Shown here: piece by piece, positions 52,736-61,508 of the stretch
How the letters are laid out: each line of letters opens with the position of its first letter
How positions within the stretch are numbered: the stretch's first letter is position 1
Assembly (NCBI RefSeq): GCF_014737315.1
Contig: NZ_JPUF01000001.1
Location: forward strand, 124,001-188,000
Direction of reading: 5' to 3'
Length of the DNA stretch: 64,000 nt
From: Treponema zioleckii
GTDB lineage: Bacteria > Spirochaetota > Spirochaetia > Treponematales > Treponemataceae
Program-made: the position numbers and the translations under genes
Notes under the pieces: generated by a model
What the model saw: the letters and a program-made list of their open reading frames with translations, nothing else
Told to the model about the DNA's origin: nothing
Databases searched by the model: none

Positions 52736-53554
52736 ATGAAAAATTATCTGATATTTTTTATCTTTTTGAGCATTCTGCTTTCTTCCTGCGCGACGGTTTC
52801 TGAAATTACTAGAACTGCGGTGCTTGAAGATGAAGAAAATTATGAAATATGTCCGATTGAACCGATTCTGATTGATGGTTGGATTTGGAAACGTAAAAGG
52901 GAATACAATTTACAGGATTATCATCAGCAATTTACATATGCTCGCGGATATTCTGTTACAAACACTCTTTCCAAGCGTGATACTGAAATTCATTCCTTGA
53001 GAAGGCATGGCGGTGCATTTGAAAAGAAAGGAGAACCGCTTTTTAACAGTTATATCTGTTTTGAACGGCTAGAGTATCAACATCAAGTTAACGGTCTGAT
53101 ATTCGGTTATGATCGTACCCGTAAAAAAGGAACTGTAAGAGTTTTTTTTGAAACAGGAACAGACCGTAACGAAATAAATGTTGATACAGCTCAGAAAATT
53201 ATGCTTGAGGATTCTTCACTAATTCCTTTGAGTGCAGAACAGGTTTCTGATGTTCGAACCGAAGAATATGACGAAAAATTGGGGTTGGTAACAACAATCG
53301 ATAAATGGCGATATACCAATGGAAGCGGTGCAGTCATAAAAATCCGTGGCGAAGAATATGCGTTCCTTGATTTTGTGTCGAAGGACAGACTCCTTTTGAT
53401 GAGGAAAGATTTTTCTCAAGAACTTACAGAAACCGAAAAAGACTATATTTCTTCAATAATTTTGCTACTTTTTGAACTGCGATTTTATTATGAGAATCAC
53501 GGACCGACTGAGAGAAGTTTTGACTATGAAGTATGGCATAAAGATGGGAGATAA
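52736..53554 (+). CDS. 272-residue lipoprotein unique to cluster II
   Basis: Lipoprotein signal ILLSSCATV. The mature part is hydrophilic with ICPIEPILIDGWIWKRKREY, RHGGAFEKKGEPLFNSYICF and a C-terminal helical segment (TEKDYISSIILLLFELRF). The tandem ATV start and the GGAFE motif echo the first lipoprotein of the cluster, so it may be a distant relative. Function unknown. It ends 3 nt before the next gene. Confidence 0.78.
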   Translation: MKNYLIFFIFLSILLSSCATVSEITRTAVLEDEENYEICPIEPILIDGWIWKRKREYNLQDYHQQFTYARGYSVTNTLSKRDTEIHSLRRHGGAFEKKGEPLFNSYICFERLEYQHQVNGLIFGYDRTRKKGTVRVFFETGTDRNEINVDTAQKIMLEDSSLIPLSAEQVSDVRTEEYDEKLGLVTTIDKWRYTNGSGAVIKIRGEEYAFLDFVSKDRLLLMRKDFSQELTETEKDYISSIILLLFELRFYYENHGPTERSFDYEVWHKDGR

Positions 53555-53557
53555 ATT

Positions 53558-53902
53558 ATGAGGAAATTAGTTGTTATTTTTGCAACCTTATTTTTGGGGC
53601 TTTTTACGGCATGTGATGACGGGTATACGGCAGCAATCGTATATGCAAAATTCGAATCCGCAAACAAAATAGTTGTCACCATCCAATGCAACGTTGAACG
53701 CACTGACTTGGGGATTGAAGTCTGGATTGACGGAATACAAGACAAATCGTACAGAATTGTCTCGCAATTTGACGACAAAACAAAAGAGACAATAACCATA
53801 AAGCTGAACAAGGACGTTCCTAAAAATGCCTTCGTCAAGATAATCGGCGAGCCGTATGGAGACATTACGACCGACATAATAATTCAGCAGAAAAAATTTT
53901 AA
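53558..53902 (+). CDS. 114-residue lipoprotein, diverged paralogue of the small lipoproteins
   Basis: Signal ending LFTACDDGY. The domain pattern YAKFESANKIVVTIQCNVER and LNKDVPKNAFVKIIGEPYGD parallels the cluster I/II small lipoproteins (VPKGAFLTITGEDD), so it is the same fold at low identity. Translation is probably coupled to the preceding gene. A hairpin GTTCGAAAA/TTTTCGAAC (53913-53937) follows. Confidence 0.78.
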   Translation: MRKLVVIFATLFLGLFTACDDGYTAAIVYAKFESANKIVVTIQCNVERTDLGIEVWIDGIQDKSYRIVSQFDDKTKETITIKLNKDVPKNAFVKIIGEPYGDITTDIIIQQKKF

Positions 53903-54049
53903 TATACGAGGTGTTCGAAAACTTCAGCTTTTCGAACAGCTTCCAAATAAAACTGAGTTTTTGCAAGGCTTTAGTCTGAAAAAACTCGAATAGACATGGA
54001 GGAAACATAGTTTTCCGAACAGGTCTAATTTTACTTTAGGAAAAAAATT

Positions 54050-54970
54050 ATGAAAAAATCATCACTTTTAGTTCTTGCTTCTTCCTTGCTTTTTGCAAGT
54101 TGTACGTCACTCAGTTTTGAGAAGACTGGCAACATTCTAAACAAATCAGAACTCGCCGGTACTGACACAATCGATGAAGGAAAAATCGTTTTTGAAATGG
54201 AAAAGAGTGCACTCGGAAGTTTTTTAAGCGGAAAGAAAGTGGACACTCCCGCAAATTTGAGCAATAAGGATTTCTTTATCCACGGAAAACGAACTTATTC
54301 ATCCAGCACATCTTCAATTTTACTTAGTGGCGAGGATGCTGTTACAGATTTTATTCAGTCTAGCCATCCTTACGAGTATCGGTGGGAAGGAAAGGTTATT
54401 GAAAACGACGCTGCGGTTCCCCTTATTTTTGATTTTTATGTAATAGGTGATTCGCCAAAATCATTTCAGCTCATAAAAGGTTATTGCAACGCTCCAAAAC
54501 CAGAAGCAAAAGGTCAAAAAGTAAAATCATTCATTTTTGGCTCAATTCCAGACGGCGGTGCTCGGCTCTCGATGAAACACAGAATCAGCGGAGACAGAAA
54601 CAAAATTCCTTTTGAGGTCGCAAACTTTACGGCTTCAAGCGGTGCGGAATACAGCATACACGTAACTCGTGATTATGAGTACAAAATCAGCAAAGTAACA
54701 GGAAAATACGCAGAGCAAAGCGAAGAAGAACTATGGAAGCACTTCCACGATTGGACTTCGACAAGGGAATTTGTTTTTGACAAAAATCAAGTTTTTCAGA
54801 TTACAGACAAAGAAAATAAGATTCTTTTTGCAGAATGTTCTGTAAATGACTACAAACTTTTTAAGCCTGCAGAAGAAAAGTCAGAAGATGTAAAAGAATG
54901 CATAAAGTCGTTCATAGGCTATTTGTGGGCACTCGACGAACATAACCAAACATCAGAACGTTTAAAATAA
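54050..54970 (+). CDS. 306-residue lipoprotein of cluster II, mosaic
   Basis: Lipoprotein signal LLFASCTSL. The whole protein aligns with 16551-17477, but identity is modest up to about residue 240 and then complete through FDKNQVFQITDKENKILFAE to TSERLK. The DNA identity continues across the intergenic region into the next gene, indicating recent gene conversion or segmental transfer between clusters. Function unknown. Confidence 0.82.
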   Translation: MKKSSLLVLASSLLFASCTSLSFEKTGNILNKSELAGTDTIDEGKIVFEMEKSALGSFLSGKKVDTPANLSNKDFFIHGKRTYSSSTSSILLSGEDAVTDFIQSSHPYEYRWEGKVIENDAAVPLIFDFYVIGDSPKSFQLIKGYCNAPKPEAKGQKVKSFIFGSIPDGGARLSMKHRISGDRNKIPFEVANFTASSGAEYSIHVTRDYEYKISKVTGKYAEQSEEELWKHFHDWTSTREFVFDKNQVFQITDKENKILFAECSVNDYKLFKPAEEKSEDVKECIKSFIGYLWALDEHNQTSERLK

Positions 54971-54998
54971 AAAAATCGAAAAACTTAGAGGTAAAAAC

Positions 54999-55346
54999 AT
55001 GAAAAAAACAGTTTTACAGAAAATTTCAATTTTATTTGCAATTTTGTTTTTGGCAGTCCTTTGTTCAGCGTGCTCCAGCGGAGACACGGCGGAAGTTGAA
55101 CGCGCAGAATTTGTTTCTGATAACGAAATACAAGTTTATCTCTCAGGAACCGTCGAAAACTACAGGCTCAGCGTAAACGTTAACGAAAATGGCAAAGAAC
55201 AAAAGGGATATTATGTTAAATCGTATACTTACAATCCTTTTTATTTCCGCCTGACGGCAGAACTGAACAAGAATGTTCCAAAAGGAGCCTTTCTTACAAT
55301 CACCGGGGAAGACGACCTTTTCGGCAAAATAACAATTCAGAGGTAA
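54999..55346 (+). CDS. small lipoprotein of cluster II
   Basis: 115 residues, nearly identical to 16172-16522 (signal ending LCSAC, domain VPKGAFLTITGEDD) except for the final residues (KITIQR). The end of the gene contains AGAGGT, which serves as the ribosome binding site of the 32-residue peptide gene four bases downstream. Confidence 0.82.
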   Translation: MKKTVLQKISILFAILFLAVLCSACSSGDTAEVERAEFVSDNEIQVYLSGTVENYRLSVNVNENGKEQKGYYVKSYTYNPFYFRLTAELNKNVPKGAFLTITGEDDLFGKITIQR

Positions 55347-55350
55347 AAAC

Positions 55351-55449
55351 ATGAAAAAATCATTGGTAACAATTATGGCATTTGTAGTAGGTGGAGTAAC
55401 TTCTGGTGTTGCAACAGCTGCATCTGGTGATATTAAGATTATTTCATAA
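55351..55449 (+). CDS. 32-residue secreted peptide precursor of cluster II
   Basis: ATG 55351 with AGAGGT upstream; TAA at 55447-55449. Signal peptide with MKKSLVTIMAFVVGG and cleavage ATA|AS predicts the mature tail ASGDIKIIS, against ASDDIKIIA in cluster I. The two precursors differ at only four positions, two of them in the tail. It precedes the outer-membrane gene as in cluster I but here lies late in the operon. Candidate signalling peptide for the adjacent XRE-TPR regulator; role inferred. Confidence 0.7.
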   Translation: MKKSLVTIMAFVVGGVTSGVATAASGDIKIIS

Positions 55450-55544
55450 CTTTTTGTTAATTTGTTTGTAACCGCATTGATGTTTATAAGTTTTTATGAA
55501 TGTCAATATGCCGGCAATTGAATAAAAATATTGGAGGTAAAAAT

Positions 55545-56189
55545 ATGAAAAAAATTATTACGATTTTAAGTGCATTAGTTTTGGGTACAGCGGTTTTCGC
55601 AGATGGTAGCGAAAAGAATTATGATTCTTTCATCGGGGCTGGATTGAGCGGAGTTTTCTCTAACTACAAAGTTGACGATGACGGTTCCCGCAAAAACATT
55701 GGCGGCGGATTTGACCTTTCTTTGCTTACAGTAAACAAAGAAAATGGTTTTAGCTTAAAAGCGGACTTTGGAGCCGGAATTGTAACAACTGAAGATTTTC
55801 CGAACATGGGCAGAGAAACTGGACTGTACACAGTGTTGAACGCAGGTGCCGGATATTCGTTCTTACACACGGAAGACACAATTTTCTCAGTCTTTGGAAT
55901 GTGCAGCATCGGAAGGAACTTGTTTAACGACGATTCAAACATTCCTGCATTCAGTGACATGTCTTTTAAGCAACTTACTTATGGCATTGGGGCTGACGTT
56001 ACATTTATGAAACGTGTCGGAAGTCAGGTCTATCTTTTTGCCAATGTTGGAGCACGCTTTGAAATGGGAACTGAATCTGTAACATATTCAAACGAAAAAA
56101 ATAACGTTTCCTCATACAGCGGAACAACCCGCGACATTCTCGGTAACGTTTCTGTTACACCGACAATCGGTGTAAGCTATAAATTATAA
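55545..56189 (+). CDS. small outer-membrane beta-barrel protein of cluster II
   Basis: 214 residues from ATG 55545 with GGAGG upstream. Nearly identical to 18352-18996; differences cluster near the end (NNVSSYSGTTRDILGNVSVT, TPTIGVSYKL). Signal peptide GTAVFA. The barrel-like strands and terminal SYKL suggest an outer-membrane protein. Candidate partner, exporter or receptor for the 32-residue peptide encoded just upstream, but this is inference. Confidence 0.82.
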   Translation: MKKIITILSALVLGTAVFADGSEKNYDSFIGAGLSGVFSNYKVDDDGSRKNIGGGFDLSLLTVNKENGFSLKADFGAGIVTTEDFPNMGRETGLYTVLNAGAGYSFLHTEDTIFSVFGMCSIGRNLFNDDSNIPAFSDMSFKQLTYGIGADVTFMKRVGSQVYLFANVGARFEMGTESVTYSNEKNNVSSYSGTTRDILGNVSVTPTIGVSYKL

Positions 56190-56211
56190 TTTCCACAAAA
56201 TAAGCGCAAAC

Positions 56212-56246
56212 AATCCGTCGAACAAGTCATTTTGTAACGACGGATT
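56212..56246 (+). terminator. cluster II terminator hairpin
   Basis: AATCCGTCG and CGACGGATT form a 9-bp stem followed by ATCAGTTTTTA. Equivalent to 18292-18332 in cluster I. Confidence 0.65.
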
Positions 56247-56437
56247 ATCAGTTTTTATAGAATTTTGCCGCTACTGCCAGACTATACCAATAAAATATTG
56301 TGTGAGGCTCCCACTTCTTATTCTTTCTCGCTTCCTGCGCAGCAGTTTTTTTCCGCTTGTCTTGTATATAGTAAAAATTGGTTTTCAGATTCAGACGTAG
56401 ATTGACGGATTGTATTTTTTACTCTAAAACAAAGGAA

Positions 56438-57376
56438 ATGAAGTATTTTAGCAGCGGAAAAATTATCAAAGAATTCAGGGAACGCCGGGGAATTTCTCAG
56501 CTTGAACTATGCGAAGGTTTGTGCGAGCCTCCAACTTTATGCAAAATTGAAACAGGCAGGCAGAATCCAAATAAAAAATTGCTGGAAGCCCTTTCTGCCC
56601 GTTTGCAGATTCCTGTTTCATTGGACGTTCCTATTACGAGACTTGAATTTGAGCGCGCCCAAATTGAGCGGGAAATTATGAGCCGCATTTCAAGAGAGAA
56701 CTATTTAATAGAAGAATTTGTAAAAAAATACAAAGACTTGGGCAAAGATATGAATAAATTGGAAAAGCAATTTTATCTTTTTGCACATGCCGTTCATCTT
56801 GAGCAAAATGAAAATAACTTTCAAAAAGCACTCGATGAATTTTCTGAATCTCTTTCACTGACATTTCCTTCTTACTGCCATGAAACAGATATTTCAAAAC
56901 ATCTTTTTATTCCTCTTGAACTTATACTACTGAACAGCATTGCAACCTGCCTTTATTGCGTCGGGAAAAAAACTGAATCAATCAGCCTTCTTGGGCAAAT
57001 TATGCGCTGTCTTGAACACGAAGGACTTGAGCGCGAAGAATACGCAAAATTATATCCCGCAGTCACTTTTAATCTTTCGACTTACTTGGGAATAATCAAA
57101 AACTATGAAGAATCACTTAAAATTACGGAACAGGGACTTGCGTGCTGCTTAAAATATGAGCGTTTCGGAAGCCACTCAAGACTTCTCTACAACAAAGGCT
57201 ACACGCTTTTTACAACAGGCAAAAAAAATGAAGGAATGTATTTTTTGAAACAGTCATTTTTTTCAATGCAGATTTTGGAACAGAATCGGTTTTTCAACAA
57301 TGCCAAAGAAGATATCATCAATTCATTTGGCATTGAAGTCTGGAATGAAATTGAAAATGCTATTGACATGAAATGA
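56438..57376 (+). CDS. third XRE-TPR regulator (RRNPP-like), cluster II
   Basis: 312 residues from ATG 56438. Helix-turn-helix KIIKEFRERRGISQLELCEG then TLCKIETGRQNPN. The C-terminal TPR-like region includes LEKQFYLFAHAVHLEQNENN, LILLNSIATCLYCVGKKTES and RLLYNKGYTLFTTGKKNEGM. It shares the spacing of motifs with the regulators at 19692 and 21250. AAAGGA lies very close to the ATG, so the true start could differ by a few codons. It lies downstream of the peptide/barrel pair, on the same strand, after a terminator. Its 3' end overlaps a small convergent lipoprotein-like ORF. Confidence 0.85.
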   Translation: MKYFSSGKIIKEFRERRGISQLELCEGLCEPPTLCKIETGRQNPNKKLLEALSARLQIPVSLDVPITRLEFERAQIEREIMSRISRENYLIEEFVKKYKDLGKDMNKLEKQFYLFAHAVHLEQNENNFQKALDEFSESLSLTFPSYCHETDISKHLFIPLELILLNSIATCLYCVGKKTESISLLGQIMRCLEHEGLEREEYAKLYPAVTFNLSTYLGIIKNYEESLKITEQGLACCLKYERFGSHSRLLYNKGYTLFTTGKKNEGMYFLKQSFFSMQILEQNRFFNNAKEDIINSFGIEVWNEIENAIDMK

Positions 57377-57527
57377 TTGCGTCCTGACTCTCATAGCGGG
57401 CAGCGTAAGTAACGGTCTCTTCTTGTTCGGTATTGCCGTCCGCAGTGTCTACACTGCATCCGAAAAAGGCCGTACCGATAAAAATTGCCAAAACAACGGC
57501 GAAAATAAATTTTGTGATTTTTTTCAA
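57360..57527 (-). CDS. 55-residue lipoprotein-like ORF convergent with the regulator
   Basis: TTG start at 57527; no ATG is available because an in-frame TAA lies just upstream. Translation begins MKKITKFIFAVVLAIF and has a lipobox AFFGC, giving a 32-residue acidic mature part (TADGNTEQEETVTYAARYES, end AIISCQ). It overlaps the regulator 3' end by 17 nt. It parallels the 74-residue lipoprotein-like peptide beside the cluster I regulator. Real-gene status rests on the signal peptide and position only. Confidence 0.5.
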   Translation of the reverse strand: MKKITKFIFAVVLAIFIGTAFFGCSVDTADGNTEQEETVTYAARYESQDAIISCQ

Positions 57528-57635
57528 AAATTTCTCGAAACGTTATTTTCTTACCCAAAATTCAATTTTATTCTGAGTAAGTATTTAATCTACAGAAAAC
57601 ATTTCTTACGAAACAGAAACTGAAGGATGGATTCA

Positions 57636-59435
57636 ATGAAAACCTTATTAAAATCACTCCGTCTTATTTTTGACGCTGCACCGACCACGGCTTCGTTCAG
57701 TTTTCTGGTTGTTATAATTGCGAGTTTGATTCCGTCCTTAATGGCGGTTTTATCAGCACAAGTTATCAACATGTTGTCAGTTTTTAATGGAACCGCGGAT
57801 TTTCTAAGCCAAAAAGACAAAATCTTTGTAAATATCATTGCCTGGCTTGTGCTTCTGTTTGTTTCAAATGCTCTTTCGATGTTATCAGCTGTTTTAACGG
57901 AGCGTCTCAGCGACAAGCTCGTTGATAAAATAAATCTTGCGCTCATTGAAAAAAGTTCTGCGCTTAAGGATTTATACAATTTTGAGAGTCCAGAGTTTCA
58001 GTCTGATGTTCACGTTTTGAGGACTCAGGCAATGACACGCCCTGTAAATCTTGTTGCAAATTTAACTCTTAACATAAAAAATCTGACGGTTCTTTTGAGC
58101 ATGTTGTGGGTTCTTGGTTCAATAAGTTTGTCTGTTCCATTGATTCTTTTAATCTGCCTTATTCCTGATTTTTTTGTGCAGCGAAAGCTGAATAATGAAG
58201 GCTGGCTTGAAGGCATTAAAAATGATATTCACCAACGGCGCGCAGATTATTTTGTTCAGCTTATGTTGGATTGCACGACGATAAAAGACACTCTATGGCT
58301 GAATCTTGGAAGTTATGCACGAACGAACTATCTAAAAAGCCGTGCTAGAGTAACTGCACAAAACGCACTTATCCGTCGAAAACGAGTTTTTTATTCTTTT
58401 CCGACTATGATTTTAAATACGCTTGGAAATATCTTTGCATTCTTAATTATTGTTCGTGGAATTTATAACGGACTTTATTCTATAGGCACGCTTGCCTTGT
58501 TTCTGCAAGTATTTTTTCAAGTGAATATTTATCTTTCAGATTTGGTTACATTCGGCGGTTACTTAAAAACTATTCTGCTGTATTTCGATAAGTTTTTTAG
58601 CTTTATGAATTGGAAAAATCATATTCATTTGGCAGAAACAAATCTTGACTTCTGCAAGTTAGAAATGGACGGTAAGGGAGAGCCGTATCTTGAATTTAAG
58701 AATGTCTCTTTTTGCTATCCCGGAGCAAAAATCCCCGCCCTCGAAAATGTTTCGTTCATCATTAACGAAGGTGAGTCTGTTGCGCTTGTGGGAGCCAACG
58801 GTGCCGGTAAATCTACGATTATAAAACTGATTATGCGTTTTTACGAACCAACTTCAGGAAACATTTTTTATAAAGGGTGTCCGATTCAGAATATTGAAAT
58901 TGATTCATGGCGGAGCATGATTTCATGCGTGTTTCAGGATTTTGCAAAATATGCAGTTCCTCTGCATGAGGCTGTGTCAATTCCAAAGTCTGAGAGGCAT
59001 GAGCGTATTGTTTCTGTGTTAAAAGATGTTGAATACACGGGCAGTTTTGAAAACTCTCTGCTCGGAAAAGAATTCGGAGGAACAGATTTATCGGGAGGGC
59101 AGTGGCAAAAAATCGCGATCGCCAGAGCCTTGTATCATAACGCACCGCTTTTAATTCTTGACGAACCGACGGCTTCAATCGACCCCATTTCAGAAGCCCG
59201 CCTGTTCAGGCAGTTTTACAGGTTGTGCGAACGGCATACAAGTATAATCGTAACACACAGACTCGCTTCTGCTGTGGACGCTACAAAAATCATTGTCCTT
59301 AACAAAGCGCACGTAGCGCAAATTGGAACTCACAATGAACTTGTAAACAATTCAGGTATTTACAAAACTATGTTTTTTGCCCAAGCTGAAAAATATCAAA
59401 ATAAAAAGTATTTCCAAAATGAATTTTCTAACTGA
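57636..59435 (+). CDS. ABC exporter (fused membrane and ATPase domains)
   Basis: 599 residues from ATG 57636, with GAAGGA upstream. Six membrane helices (residues about 15-320) precede an ATPase domain with Walker A GANGAGKST, Q-loop VFQDFAKY, signature LSGGQWQK, Walker B LLILDEPTASID and H-loop THRL. No C39 peptidase domain is present. This type exports lipids, drugs or peptides as a dimer. Its position after a peptide-regulator locus makes peptide export possible but unproven. It overlaps the next gene by 17 nt. Confidence 0.88.
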   Translation: MKTLLKSLRLIFDAAPTTASFSFLVVIIASLIPSLMAVLSAQVINMLSVFNGTADFLSQKDKIFVNIIAWLVLLFVSNALSMLSAVLTERLSDKLVDKINLALIEKSSALKDLYNFESPEFQSDVHVLRTQAMTRPVNLVANLTLNIKNLTVLLSMLWVLGSISLSVPLILLICLIPDFFVQRKLNNEGWLEGIKNDIHQRRADYFVQLMLDCTTIKDTLWLNLGSYARTNYLKSRARVTAQNALIRRKRVFYSFPTMILNTLGNIFAFLIIVRGIYNGLYSIGTLALFLQVFFQVNIYLSDLVTFGGYLKTILLYFDKFFSFMNWKNHIHLAETNLDFCKLEMDGKGEPYLEFKNVSFCYPGAKIPALENVSFIINEGESVALVGANGAGKSTIIKLIMRFYEPTSGNIFYKGCPIQNIEIDSWRSMISCVFQDFAKYAVPLHEAVSIPKSERHERIVSVLKDVEYTGSFENSLLGKEFGGTDLSGGQWQKIAIARALYHNAPLLILDEPTASIDPISEARLFRQFYRLCERHTSIIVTHRLASAVDATKIIVLNKAHVAQIGTHNELVNNSGIYKTMFFAQAEKYQNKKYFQNEFSN

Positions 59436-59784
59436 TTTTATTAAACCTGTTAAATTAAAACTTGCCCTGTATTATTTTTCGCTTTTGCTTTACATTGCGA
59501 CGGTATTTTTTTTGCCGATTTTTATAGGAAGTTTTATAAATGCCTGTATTTCTACGAGTTCCCTGAACGTAAATCAACTTATTTTGCTAGCCTGTCTGTG
59601 CATTGCGGAATTTATTTTTTCCTTAATCAAAGACGATTTTAATATCAAACTTTCAAATCAAATCGCATTTTTCATTGAATACAAAACCACAGATTACATA
59701 AAGCACTGCGATTCTCTTGCAGATAAAATAATCAAACTGGGAGCGGACACAAAATTGCTTATGGAGGATTTGGAAAAAGTCTAA
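59419..59784 (+). CDS. truncated ABC exporter membrane segment
   Basis: 121 residues from ATG 59419 inside the previous gene. Two helices (about 13-36, 50-64) and the start of the third cytoplasmic loop of an ABC exporter (AFFIEYKTTDYIKHC) are followed by a stop; the rest of the membrane domain and its ATPase are missing. Likely the remnant of a second half-exporter whose partner is 57636-59435. Confidence 0.65.
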   Translation: MNFLTDFIKPVKLKLALYYFSLLLYIATVFFLPIFIGSFINACISTSSLNVNQLILLACLCIAEFIFSLIKDDFNIKLSNQIAFFIEYKTTDYIKHCDSLADKIIKLGADTKLLMEDLEKV

Positions 59785-59785
59785 T

Positions 59786-60715
59786 ATGAAAAAAGTTCTT
59801 TCTTTGGTGAATGTTTCTAAACAATATTCCAAAAAATCCCCGAAAGTGCTCGACGGTGTTTCTTTTGATGTTTTTGAGGGCGAAATCATCGGGCTTTTGG
59901 GCTGTAACGGAAGCGGAAAAACGACGCTTATAAAAAGTATTCTGAATCTTCTTGAAATCGACATTGGAAAAATTTTATATGATGGTCAGGATATAAAAAA
60001 TATCAGCAGGAATAAATTCTTTACGGAAGTGAATACAATTCTTGAAGGAGAGCGAAACCTGTACTGGAATATGACGGCAAAAGAAAATCTTTTGTATTTT
60101 GGCAGACTCAAAAAAATTCCTGATAAAAAAATCCGTGAGCAGAGTGAGGAATATTTAAGGATTCTTGGTCTTTGGGAAAGTCTTGACACCTTGGCCGGGG
60201 ATTTTTCCCGCGGAATGAAGCAGAAACTCGCCCTTGCAGTTGCCTTGCTTGGTTTTCCAAAACTACTTTTGTTGGACGAACCGACTCTTGGAATCGATGT
60301 TTTTTCAAAGCAGGAACTTTTAAAATGTCTCAGGGCACTGGCAAAAGAAAAGCAGATAAGCCTGCTTTTGACAACCCACGAAACGAATGTAATCGACAGC
60401 ATTGCGGACAGAATCGTTTTATTGAATGACCATAAAATTTGTTTTGCTGGCTCTGTTCTTGATTTTAAAAAGGCTTTCAGTAAAAAAACGGTGGAAATCC
60501 ATGTGGCAGGTAAGCCAGACGAAAAATTCCTTGAATCTTATGAATGCAAAATCCTCTCGCCTGATGATTTTATTTTAACGCTCCCGGATTCAGACTTTCA
60601 AAGCTGCATGAATGTAATGAAGAAACTTTCAGAAAACGGATTTGAAGTCCTTTCGTTTAATAAAAGCTATGCTTCTCTTGAATCAATACTCTGTGATTTT
60701 TATAGGAAAAAATAG
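59786..60715 (+). CDS. ABC-2 type ATP-binding protein
   Basis: 309 residues. Walker A GCNGSGKTT, signature FSRGMKQK, Walker B LLLLDEPTLGID and H-loop TTHE, then a DrrA/CcmA-like C-terminal extension. It starts one base after the preceding stop. It pairs with the permease 8 nt downstream to form an ABC-2 exporter. Confidence 0.9.
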   Translation: MKKVLSLVNVSKQYSKKSPKVLDGVSFDVFEGEIIGLLGCNGSGKTTLIKSILNLLEIDIGKILYDGQDIKNISRNKFFTEVNTILEGERNLYWNMTAKENLLYFGRLKKIPDKKIREQSEEYLRILGLWESLDTLAGDFSRGMKQKLALAVALLGFPKLLLLDEPTLGIDVFSKQELLKCLRALAKEKQISLLLTTHETNVIDSIADRIVLLNDHKICFAGSVLDFKKAFSKKTVEIHVAGKPDEKFLESYECKILSPDDFILTLPDSDFQSCMNVMKKLSENGFEVLSFNKSYASLESILCDFYRKK

Positions 60716-60723
60716 GAACAAAA

Positions 60724-61476
60724 ATGAATCTTTTAAAAGCTGAAATTTCAAAAACTCTTATTGAATTACGAACGTATTATCCCGACCACATCGTTGACAT
60801 TGTAATCAAATATTTTCTGTTTCTTACTTTTTTTCTTGGATTGGGAACAAAAAACGTTACAAACAATACTTTTTTTATCGGATATTCGTTTTGGATTATT
60901 GCAAGCTACATAATTTCAGAAGCTTCCGTTCAGGTTTCATTTGAAAAAAAGGTGGGCACAATCGAACAGCTTTTTATAAAACCATATTCTTCATCAGTGA
61001 TTCTTGCGGTACGTTCCGTGCTGATGTTTACGGTTTCATTCGCAAAATTTGTGGTATTGACGGGCATCATTTTGTTGACCACAAAAATATCAGTTTCGGT
61101 CCAGCCTTTAATTTTTGCGGTTTATTTTGTTTCGCTTTTCGGTTTTTTGGGGCTAGGTCTTTTTCTTTCTGCACTCACATTGATTTTTACGAAAACTGCC
61201 TCGTTTGAATCAATACTTTCCTATGCACTTTTAACCGTGTCGGGGGTGTTTATTCCGATTGAAAAACTTTCTCCGCTAATTCACAAGATTATTCATCCTT
61301 TTCCGTATTTTTACGGAATCGAACTTGCACAGAAAGTCGGCTCATTTCAGACTGTCGCCACGTTCGAGTGGGTTTTGCTTGTCATTCTGAATTTTCTTGC
61401 CCTAATGGCAGGCTTTATCCTTTATGAATTCTGCTTAAAATATGTGCGCCGACATGGATTGATAAATAAATATTAG
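60724..61476 (+). CDS. ABC-2 type permease
   Basis: 250 residues with six membrane helices and no soluble domain. EASVQVSFEKKVGTIEQLFI is the coupling region typical of ABC-2 permeases. It partners the ATPase just upstream; substrate unknown. TAGGAACAAAA precedes the ATG. Last gene of the four-gene export block. Confidence 0.88.
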   Translation: MNLLKAEISKTLIELRTYYPDHIVDIVIKYFLFLTFFLGLGTKNVTNNTFFIGYSFWIIASYIISEASVQVSFEKKVGTIEQLFIKPYSSSVILAVRSVLMFTVSFAKFVVLTGIILLTTKISVSVQPLIFAVYFVSLFGFLGLGLFLSALTLIFTKTASFESILSYALLTVSGVFIPIEKLSPLIHKIIHPFPYFYGIELAQKVGSFQTVATFEWVLLVILNFLALMAGFILYEFCLKYVRRHGLINKY

Positions 61477-61508
61477 CCATCTCGGAAAAGTTGCCGTAAA
61501 AACAAAAA

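Noticed and set aside
57423-57623. Plus-strand 66-residue ORF
   Set aside because: It has no ribosome binding site or recognisable feature. The opposite strand has a lipoprotein-type signal in the same DNA.
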